Below, piece after piece: positions 26,381 through 32,343 of a stretch of DNA of 32,343 nucleotides. The notes under the pieces were generated by a model. The model had not been told where the DNA came from, made no database searches, and saw only the letters and a program-made list of their open reading frames with translations. Made by a program: the position numbers and the translations under genes. The stretch is from contig JAIOYL010000018.1 of NCBI GenBank assembly GCA_021741195.1, forward strand, positions 1 to 32,343, given 5' to 3'. How positions within the stretch are numbered: position 1 is the stretch's first letter; each line of letters starts with the position of its first letter. The DNA is from Sneathiella sp. (GTDB taxonomy: Bacteria; Pseudomonadota; Alphaproteobacteria; Sneathiellales; Sneathiellaceae).

Positions 26381-27430
26381 ATGGAGAAGATCACAACAAT
26401 TGGACTTGATATAGCAAAGAATGTTTTTCAGCTTCACGGCATCGACGAGAATGGCGAGGTGGTTTTACGCAAATCCCTCCGACGGAGACAAGTGATAACA
26501 TTCTTCAGTAATCTATCCCCTTGTTTGATCGGTATAGAGGCCTGCGCGACAGCTCACCACTGGGCCCGAACGCTTATGGCATCGGGCCATGACGTTCGGC
26601 TGATACCGCCTGTCTATGTAAAGCCGTACCTGCGTCGACAAAAGAACGATGCGGCTGATGCTGCGGCAATATGTGAAGCCGTTACACGACCTTCCATGAG
26701 GTTCGTCCCCGTAAAGAACGAAGAACAACAAGCAACACTGATGTTGCATAGTGCCCGGGAACTGCTGGTCTCGCAGCGGACCGCTTTGATCAATGCCGTG
26801 CGCGGACATTTTGCTGAATTTGGTATGGTTGTTTCTCAAGGGGCTCGCAATGTTCACCTCCTCATTACTATTATTCTTGAGGAGAACAATGATGACCTTA
26901 GCGCCAGTGCCCGCTCGGCACTTCTGCCTTTGGCGACAGCATTGCTCAATATAGACGCACAAATTAGCAAGCTGGGTAAAGCCATTCTCATCGCTCATCG
27001 CAGCAGTGATGTGAGTGTGCGCCTGGCGACCATCCCGGGTATTGGCCCGATCGTGGCGTCCAGTCTTTCAGCCAGTATTCCAGATGCCAGCCTGTTTAAA
27101 GGTGGTCGAGAATTTGCCGCTTATTTGGGCCTGGTTCCCCGGCAACACTCAACTGGCGGCAAGCCTCGTCTGGGCCGCATCACAAAGATGGGTAACCGGC
27201 GTTTGCGAAAGTTGCTTGTTATCGGCGCCCATTCAGCACTCTACAGCATCAAGTCGGGCAAAACTGATACTCCACTTGCCGTATGGGCTTTATCGCTTTT
27301 GGCTAAAAAGCCTTTCAAGCTCGTTGCCGTTGCTCTGGCTAACAAAATGGCACGTATCGCATGGGCGGTTATGATGCAAAACACAATATACCAGCCAACG
27401 CCCAAGGGGGTTGCTTCGAAAATGGCATAA
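26381..27430 (+). CDS. IS110-family transposase (recombinase)
   Basis: A 349-residue DEDD recombinase. The N-terminal RuvC-like domain has D10 (GLDIAKN), E53 (IGIEAC) and D90/D93 (KNDAADAAAI). The C-terminal transposase_20 domain has the helix-hairpin-helix-like ATIPGIGPIVAS and the active-site serine region PRQHSTGGKPRLG (S257), then KMGNRRLRKLL. All catalytic residues are present and the frame is uninterrupted, so the element is probably active. Such enzymes are guided by an element-encoded bridge RNA. Start at 26381 follows an ACCGGAG site. Confidence 0.94.
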   Translation: MEKITTIGLDIAKNVFQLHGIDENGEVVLRKSLRRRQVITFFSNLSPCLIGIEACATAHHWARTLMASGHDVRLIPPVYVKPYLRRQKNDAADAAAICEAVTRPSMRFVPVKNEEQQATLMLHSARELLVSQRTALINAVRGHFAEFGMVVSQGARNVHLLITIILEENNDDLSASARSALLPLATALLNIDAQISKLGKAILIAHRSSDVSVRLATIPGIGPIVASSLSASIPDASLFKGGREFAAYLGLVPRQHSTGGKPRLGRITKMGNRRLRKLLVIGAHSALYSIKSGKTDTPLAVWALSLLAKKPFKLVAVALANKMARIAWAVMMQNTIYQPTPKGVASKMA

Positions 27431-27699
27431 TTGAAAGTAATGAATAGAAATTGCCCTGTGGGCATTGACAATTGGCGGAGTGAGAAAGTGATGATGTGAA
27501 ACAAAGGCGAAATGGAAATCGTCAGGACTGAAAAACCCGAGGTGCTGTCTTGCGCCACTCGAGCGCGATAGTCTGATAGGGATCAGTTCTAGCGAAAAAC
27601 ATCAGGGCCCGCGGTTGTCGGATAAAAGCCGCATTTAAAGGCCGGAGACATGACCGCATCCAGCCGCCGCAAAACATCACATTTTTACCTTGCCATAGG
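27431..27699 (+). ncRNA. Candidate bridge-RNA region in the IS right end
   Basis: The 269 bp between the transposase stop and the right inverted repeat have no convincing gene. They contain tight hairpins such as GCGC-N7-GCGC (27552-27566) and CTGAT-AGGG-ATCAG (27573-27586). In IS1111-type elements the bridge RNA is known to come from the right end. Its exact ends and guide loops cannot be set by eye. Confidence 0.35.
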
Positions 27700-27910
27700 A
27701 GCGCCATCCAGACATGACAGCACCCCACAGAACTTGATCGGTGGTGCCACGAGGCGCGGTGGATGGGGTATGTGAATATCTGTCATTTGTGATACAACGG
27801 CTTCACAGAATGCAAACCCGTAGCAAAAGAAATTTGTACTGCGTGGATCTATATATTTGCGCTATCGTCAAAGCAACAAATCGCATCTTAGTGAACAGGA
27901 ACCATGTCAG

Positions 27911-29665
27911 ATGGTAACCCATCGCACGCAAAGACAACTCGCAGCGATCATATCTATCGATGTCGTCGGCTTTTCCCGGCTAATGGGTCTGGACGAAGAG
28001 GGCACGTTGGAGGCTCTTAAGCGCTTGCACAAAACTATAGTGTCACCACAAGTGGCTCACCATCAAGGGCGCATTGTGAAGCTGATGGGTGATGGTGCCA
28101 TTATCATCTTTTCCAGCGTCGTCGATGCCGTTTCAGCCGGAATTGCAATTCAACAAGCAATGACTAATTTTAACGATGGAATTTCCTTTGAACATACCAT
28201 TACCTTGCGCATTGGGATAAATCTGGGTGACATTATTCTGGAAGGCAAAGATATATACGGTGACGGCGTAAATGTCGCAGCCCGCATCCAAGAATTGTGT
28301 ATCCCCGGCGGTATGGCACTCAGTGCTACCGCTTATGAGCACGTAAACGGCAAGGTGAACGCGGATTTTGTAGACGTAGGCGAACGGGTTTTGAAGAACA
28401 TAGCCCGCAAGATACGTGTGTTTCGCTGGCCTGATACACAAACATCAGATACTGGTCAGCGGCTATCGTTACCCGACAAACCCTCCATTGTGGTGCTTCC
28501 ATTTGACAACATGTCCAGCGATCCAGATCAAGAGTATTTTGCTGATGGTGTGGTCGAAAGTTTGACTGCTACCTTGTCTCGGATACGGTCATTCTTTGTG
28601 ATCGCGCGCAATTCAGCTTTTGCATATAAAGGCCGCCATATGAATATCATCGATATTGGACGCGAATTGGGTGTTGGCTATCTGCTTGAAGGGTCGGTTC
28701 AGAGGGCTAGCGGTAAACTGCGGATCACCGTCCAGCTGATCGAGGCCACAACTGGCGCACATCTTTGGGCCGAAAAATATGATGGTGCAGACAGCGAACT
28801 TTTTGATCTTCAGGACCGGATAACCGAACAAGTTGCTGGTGCGTTGCAGCCTTCGATCCAAAAGGCAGAAATTGACCGTGCAACACGCAAGCGACCCCAT
28901 GACATGGGCGCTTATGATTATGCCATGCGCGCGATCCGCCATGTCTGGATGCAAGAACAAGAAGAATCCGCCATTGCGCTGGAACTGCTCGAAAAATCGC
29001 TTGCGATTGACCCTGACTATCCTCTCGCGCTGGCGCTGTCGAGTTGGTGTTGGGCTCAGCATTCAGTTTACAACTGGACGGATGACATCGAAAGCGCAAA
29101 GACCCGCGCACTTCAACTGGCGGAGAAGGCGGCTGCTTTTTCGAGCGATGATCCATTAATCCTTTCGGTGCTAGGTGTTGTTCATACTTTTGCCCGTAAT
29201 CACGGTACCGCACGCATCATGCTGGAACGCGCAATTACGCTCGACCCTAATTCCGCATGGGCTCTTAGCAGATTGGGTTGGCTCGAAGTTTACGCTGACC
29301 ACCCCGAAGCCGCCTTTCAGCATTTCGAACACGCAATACGTCTCAGTCCACTTGATCCAATGAATTTCAATAATCTTGTCGGTATCGCCACCGCGCATCA
29401 GATTTCCGGCGACTATAGTGCGTCTGCTAATCTCTTCGAGCGTGCCCTGATGGAACGACCAAGTGCTTTTTGGATTTACCGTAATCTGGTCCCGGCTTTA
29501 TTGGCGGCGGGCCGCCGCGAAGAAGCTGAGGCATCAAAGAAGATTATGCTGAAAGCATATCCAGCCATGACTGTGAAGCGGTTCAAAGATGCAATGGTCT
29601 TTTCTCCAAAAACTCTGGAAAGTATGGCTTTCTATCTTCGCAAATTAGGTATTCCCGAAGAATAA
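27911..29665 (+). CDS. Class III adenylate cyclase with TolB-like and TPR regions
   Basis: A 584-residue protein. Residues 8-170 form a class III cyclase catalytic domain with both metal aspartates (D17 in ISIDVVGFS, D61 in KLMGDG), adenine-specifying K57 and D118, and the transition-state N121 and R125 in YGDGVNVAARI; this set predicts cAMP production. Residues about 190-330 resemble the TolB-like domain common in such cyclases (IVVLPFDNMSSDPDQEYFADG), and 370-540 form TPR-like helices (ALELLEKSLAIDPDYPLALAL; ERAITLDPNSAWALS). No membrane segment is seen. The ATG at 27911 is preferred to TTG 27857; CAGGA lies upstream. It is probably a cytoplasmic signalling enzyme. Confidence 0.88.
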   Translation: MVTHRTQRQLAAIISIDVVGFSRLMGLDEEGTLEALKRLHKTIVSPQVAHHQGRIVKLMGDGAIIIFSSVVDAVSAGIAIQQAMTNFNDGISFEHTITLRIGINLGDIILEGKDIYGDGVNVAARIQELCIPGGMALSATAYEHVNGKVNADFVDVGERVLKNIARKIRVFRWPDTQTSDTGQRLSLPDKPSIVVLPFDNMSSDPDQEYFADGVVESLTATLSRIRSFFVIARNSAFAYKGRHMNIIDIGRELGVGYLLEGSVQRASGKLRITVQLIEATTGAHLWAEKYDGADSELFDLQDRITEQVAGALQPSIQKAEIDRATRKRPHDMGAYDYAMRAIRHVWMQEQEESAIALELLEKSLAIDPDYPLALALSSWCWAQHSVYNWTDDIESAKTRALQLAEKAAAFSSDDPLILSVLGVVHTFARNHGTARIMLERAITLDPNSAWALSRLGWLEVYADHPEAAFQHFEHAIRLSPLDPMNFNNLVGIATAHQISGDYSASANLFERALMERPSAFWIYRNLVPALLAAGRREEAEASKKIMLKAYPAMTVKRFKDAMVFSPKTLESMAFYLRKLGIPEE

Positions 29666-30139
29666 ATAATGAATAAAAATGAATAGCGGTATTGTCAGAA
29701 TAAACTGATTTGCTACGGTGGGCCGCCGATTTGGGCTGGTTTTCAAAATGGTTGTTGGCTATTTGCCAAGCAATACAAAGGATTTTGCCCAATCTGTAAT
29801 AAGATTGGGTGAGTCAGAGCGCCCAATTTCGTTTAATCTGACAATACCTCCATGATCATTTCCAGACATCACCGAGGGGCGAAATCCAGATCAAGGGACA
29901 TCAACCCCGCGCCACTTATTTACTGGAAGGTCGAGCATAACCAACACTGCAATTGATTCCGTTCCTGGCACAAAGTGGACTCTCCGACCATGTCGCCAGC
30001 ACGTTCGCTTTGCCCCCCGAGAGCAGATGTTCCGGGTAAGGCTGGGGAATACCTCTTTCCAACCCGTTACTGACAATTGTGATGCTGGCGCGCTAACGTC
30101 GGTCTTGTGGCACTCGGGCCGATTTGCTAATGTGCCGCC
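29666..30139. other. Gene-poor stretch after the cyclase gene
   Basis: No convincing gene is seen on either strand. An 8-bp perfect hairpin CCCAATCT-GTAATA-AGATTGGG lies at 29788-29809; it lacks a T-run, so it is at best a weak terminator for the cyclase gene. The sequence from about 29880 is richer in GC than the preceding part. Confidence 0.4.
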
Positions 30140-30338
30140 ATGTCTTTCCTCCTGCGCCATATCTCCCGCTACGCGGCACAAAAACTAGCCTCCGATCCTC
30201 GGGGTGAGGGAAAAGGCGGCCAGGGTCGCACGCGGCGTTGTCGACGAGGCCAGGCATATCGCCCGCGAGAAAGACAAGGCCCGGGCCGCCGGGCGGGCTC
30301 TCCGTCGCGCCATGAATAAGCTGCAGGGCGATCAATAG
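30140..30338 (+). pseudogene. Small basic helical protein gene with a +1 frameshift
   Basis: An ATG at 30140 opens MSFLLRHISRYAAQKLASDPR. At the GGGG run 30201-30204 the sensible reading moves to the next frame, continuing VREKAARVARGVVDEA, RHIAREKDKARAAG and RALRRAMNKLQGDQ to TAG at 30336. Removing one G restores a single 65-residue amphipathic, basic protein. From memory, short proteins of this pattern occur in alphaproteobacteria; function unknown. The unshifted frame continues as a low-complexity R/G-rich peptide, typical of a wrong frame. Confidence 0.6.
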
Positions 30339-30502
30339 AATTCCGAACCGGTCACTTGTACCATCAGTCATAGAGATGCCATTTCATCAAACAGCCATAG
30401 TCGGTTATGTGCACTTTTGAGACCCGTTCAGGTCGGTGAGTTTATGCCCTCAGTTGTGCTGAAAGTGGAACCCATTTTCAATGTCAGGTTTGAAGGTGGC
30501 GC

Positions 30503-31180
30503 CTAGTCTACAAAGCCGACGAACACGGTTGCCTCTTCGATGCTTTTGCGTTCTGAAACCACAGCGTTAGCCGGGAAGGTTTCATCGGGCCAGCCGAGCG
30601 CGATGCTCTTCATGATGACCTGATCATCGGCAATGCCAGCGTGCTCGCGCACCACAGGGGATTGCATGATCCCCTGGCTGTTAATCACTGTGCCAAGCCC
30701 ACGTGACCACGCAGCGTTCACCAGCGCCGTCGCAACAGCGCCGCAATCGAAGGGTGTATCGTCGCTGCCGGCCAGCTCGCGGTCATAAGTCACGATTACG
30801 CATACTGGCGCGTCAAATTGACGAAAGCCGCGCAACACCCAGTCCTGGCGCATATCCTTGTCCTCGCGGGCGATGCCCATGGCGGAAAACAGTTGCTTGG
30901 CGACACCGATCTGTCTGTCGCGATGCTTGCCGATGAAGGGCTCGCCAATACGGAATTCGCGGGAGTGGGGGACGCCCGCTATGTTACGCTCTGTATTGCC
31001 AGCGCGAATGCGGTCTAGCGGCTCACCCGTGATGATGTAGAAACTCCAAGGTTGGGTATTCATCGACGATGGAGCGCGCATCGCCAGGGCGATGATTTCT
31101 TCGATTAGCGCCCTTGGCACGGGGTCAGATTTATAGCCGCGGATACTGCGACGGTTAAGGATCACATCGTCAAAATTCAT
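30503..31180 (-). CDS. Nitroreductase family flavoprotein
   Basis: A 225-residue FMN-dependent NAD(P)H oxidoreductase of the nitroreductase fold. The N-terminal RRSIRGYKSDPVP and APSSMNTQPWSFYIITG segments bind FMN, and 'DCGAVATALVNAAWSRGLGT' and 'IALGWPDE' are typical of the C-terminal half. An AAGGAC site precedes the ATG. It is divergent from an HxlR-type regulator fragment, which suggests the original regulator of this gene. Substrate (quinones, nitroaromatics or other) is unknown. Confidence 0.9.
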   Translation of the reverse strand: MNFDDVILNRRSIRGYKSDPVPRALIEEIIALAMRAPSSMNTQPWSFYIITGEPLDRIRAGNTERNIAGVPHSREFRIGEPFIGKHRDRQIGVAKQLFSAMGIAREDKDMRQDWVLRGFRQFDAPVCVIVTYDRELAGSDDTPFDCGAVATALVNAAWSRGLGTVINSQGIMQSPVVREHAGIADDQVIMKSIALGWPDETFPANAVVSERKSIEEATVFVGFVD

Positions 31181-31243
31181 TGGTAGTCCTTGAGAAGGTT
31201 TGGATCTGTTTGATTTTGTTTGTTTTGCTACAAGTAACGGTTT

Positions 31244-31480
31244 TTGCAGCGGAAGGCAAACAATGACGTGGCGGTGGAAATTTGTGCCTCAATTCCAGGT
31301 TTCGATATAGATCTGTATATTGAAACCGATCGACTGTCCCTGTTCTCGATACTTTTGGGCCGTACAAGCATTCCACGCGAACTCGAGGCTGGCCGTCTGT
31401 TCATGAGCGGAGACGCACTAATTTTGGAAACGATGGACCGTTGGTTCTATCAGAGGACAGCAGAGGATCTAGCGGTGTAA
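31244..31480 (+). pseudogene. HxlR-type regulator, orphaned SCP2-like C-terminal domain
   Basis: A 78-residue frame reads VEICASIPGFDIDLYIETDRL, SLFSILLGRTSIPRELEAGRL and DALILETMDRWF, the pattern of the C-terminal SCP2-like domain found in some winged-helix HxlR regulators. The N-terminal DNA-binding domain is missing: the only start is TTG at 31244, and a TAA lies three codons upstream. It is thus a 5'-deleted remnant. Confidence 0.55.
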
Positions 31481-31508
31481 TGAAACTGGAAGAAATGGCG
31501 CAGGTGCC

Positions 31509-31534
31509 CGTTGTTGGCACACGTTGTTGGCACA
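31509..31534 (+). repeat. Perfect 13-bp tandem duplication
   Basis: CGTTGTTGGCACA occurs twice head to tail in the spacer between the HxlR remnant and the convergent membrane protein gene. No gene is evident in 31481-31671. Confidence 0.85.
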
Positions 31535-31671
31535 AAAGAGACGAAGACCTGGCGTCAGTTTTTCGTCGGTACCCGACCCGATGCGGACATCTGGGCTTAG
31601 ATGGCGAAACGGCAACTAAGAGGACAAAAAGACTAATGTCGTTATTGTGTGGTACCCAAATTACTCCACAT

Positions 31672-32082
31672 CTATATGACGGAGAATGTGAACGCCACAA
31701 TCAAGACAGTAAGCATGATGACGATAGGCTTCCATGGTGTCTCGACATCGGTTTGTTTTGCAACTCGATAAGTAATCGCAAATGCCGGAAAACCAACTGC
31801 CATGCCAACGATAAGCACAGTTACCTTGGCCCAAAGAAGGTTTGCTGAAACTCCAAACCATGAAAGGGACGCAATGCTGATAGCCACCGCAAGAAAGCTT
31901 GCACCCATCACTCGGTAAATAGCTGAAAATACAATTACTTGCTGTAAATCGAGTTCACTCTTGGGCACTCCCAGGATTTTCAGGTGGCAATCGACTGGGG
32001 CAGGTCTAAAACAATATTTCACCCCCATAAAGCAGAGTCCCAAGGCACCGATCAGGTTTAATATTACCGCAGTCATCAGCAT
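31672..32082 (-). CDS. Four-helix membrane protein, unknown function
   Basis: A 136-residue protein with four predicted membrane helices at about 1-24, 50-78, 82-108 and 115-136, and a short loop with two cysteines (C23, C31) between the first two. The ATG at 32082 is chosen because GGAAG lies six to seven bases upstream; the frame extends to 32136 but without a ribosome site. I do not recognise the family. Flanked by decayed DNA on one side and an IS element on the other. Confidence 0.6.
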   Translation of the reverse strand: MLMTAVILNLIGALGLCFMGVKYCFRPAPVDCHLKILGVPKSELDLQQVIVFSAIYRVMGASFLAVAISIASLSWFGVSANLLWAKVTVLIVGMAVGFPAFAITYRVAKQTDVETPWKPIVIMLTVLIVAFTFSVI

Positions 32083-32208
32083 TGTTTTTCTTCCGTAAAT
32101 CGATGATTTATGATTAATGCACACCCTCCCAAACACGACAAGAAAATTCTCAAAAGGCCAACGCGGTCAATTATTTAGCCTCTGCTGCAGATTAGAACAC
32201 CTTGCTAG

Positions 32209-32343
32209 GCTCAGGACCTATTAAATTTCTTGCATGATGTTTTGAAGGTTGATTCAATGGAGGCGCCGAAGGAGGTGCTGCCTATGAGTGAGTTATTGAT
32301 GTTGAGCGAGGCGCAGATGCGGCGTCTAACGCCTTATTTTCCG
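32209..32343 (+). mobile_element. IS5-family element (IS427-like), left end, cut by window edge
   Basis: A transposase start of IS5/IS427 type begins at 32284, and the left end probably lies just after a CTAG at 32205-32208, a common target for this group. The right end and full inverted repeat are outside the window, so the left boundary is inferred. Confidence 0.5.
32284..32343 (+). CDS. IS5-family transposase, 3'-truncated by window edge
   Basis: The first 20 residues MSELLMLSEAQMRRLTPYFP match the N-terminus of IS427-group IS5 transposases. GGAGGTG lies before the ATG. The rest of the gene is beyond the window. Confidence 0.75.
   Translation, partial: MSELLMLSEAQMRRLTPYFP

Larger units (their letters stand above)
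26300..27720 (+). mobile_element. IS110-family insertion sequence, IS1111 type
   Basis: An intact transposase gene is enclosed by an 11-bp perfect subterminal inverted repeat: TGGATGGCGCT at 26309-26319 and AGCGCCATCCA at 27700-27710. The left non-coding end is about 60 bp and the right about 270 bp, the asymmetry expected of IS1111-type members. Total size near 1.4 kb fits. Exact ends cannot be fixed because this family makes little or no target duplication; bounds are approximate. Confidence 0.7.

Noticed and set aside
29891-30181. 96-codon minus frame after the cyclase gene
   Set aside because: No recognisable motif, no ribosome site, and it overlaps the start of the better supported small pseudogene on the plus strand.
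31441-31848. 135-codon plus frame
   Set aside because: Its second half is the antisense shadow of the four-helix membrane protein gene, and the first half overlaps the end of the HxlR remnant and the 13-bp tandem repeat.

Overview
The window comes from an alphaproteobacterium. The central block (dcd, murA, DUF2948, short-form hisG, hisD, UPF0262, low-molecular-weight phosphatase, infA, maf, RNase E/G, yacG, tRNA-Phe) is a conserved alphaproteobacterial neighbourhood, and UPF0262, DUF2948 and the 57-residue basic protein before dcd are families I associate with that class. The sequence does not allow a genus call. All family names here come from reading the sequence and from memory; no database search was run.

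Layout. (1) 1-3400: the end of an acyl-CoA carboxylase carboxyltransferase gene and a PEBP-family gene on +. On - follow tRNA-Thr(GGT), a two-helix membrane protein, a DUF1737 protein and a LysE-type exporter, with the decayed tail of a glutathione S-transferase beyond the exporter. (2) 3500-6150: a catabolic acetolactate synthase / acetolactate decarboxylase pair (pyruvate to acetoin). The decarboxylase carries an N-terminal segment resembling a ribbon-helix-helix DNA-binding domain. (3) 6200-8250: a Tat-exported PhoX phosphatase with a candidate PHO box and a clear terminator. (4) 8300-16750: the conserved housekeeping block for nucleotide, wall and histidine synthesis, translation initiation and RNA decay. 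(5) 16760-18665: a divergent pair (ATC-hydrolase-like protein; exported HAD acid phosphatase) and tRNA-Phe(GAA).

(6) 18590-25830 is an accessory region at the 3' end of tRNA-Phe. A 29-bp exact copy of the tRNA 3' end lies 7.06 kb downstream, and two longer degenerate copies lie at 20.4 and 25.8 kb. Between them are a dicarboxylate/amino-acid symporter and a run of minus-strand genes: a hibernation-promoting factor with a small disordered partner, an acetoin/diacetyl reductase, an eRF1-like (baeRF) protein and a short conserved acidic protein. Remnants of IS481 and IS3 elements and a DUF2339 fragment are mixed in. No integrase is visible. A candidate FNR/FixK-type site precedes the hibernation factor. 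The reductase could complete a 2,3-butanediol pathway begun by the pair at 3.6-6.1 kb.

(7) 25830-32343 is a second decayed region: an IS6 transposase remnant, an intact IS110-family (IS1111-type) element with 11-bp subterminal inverted repeats and a long non-coding right end, a class III adenylate cyclase with TolB-like and TPR regions, a small gene broken by one extra G, a nitroreductase facing the orphaned C-terminal domain of an HxlR-type regulator, a four-helix membrane protein, and the start of an IS5-family element cut by the window edge.
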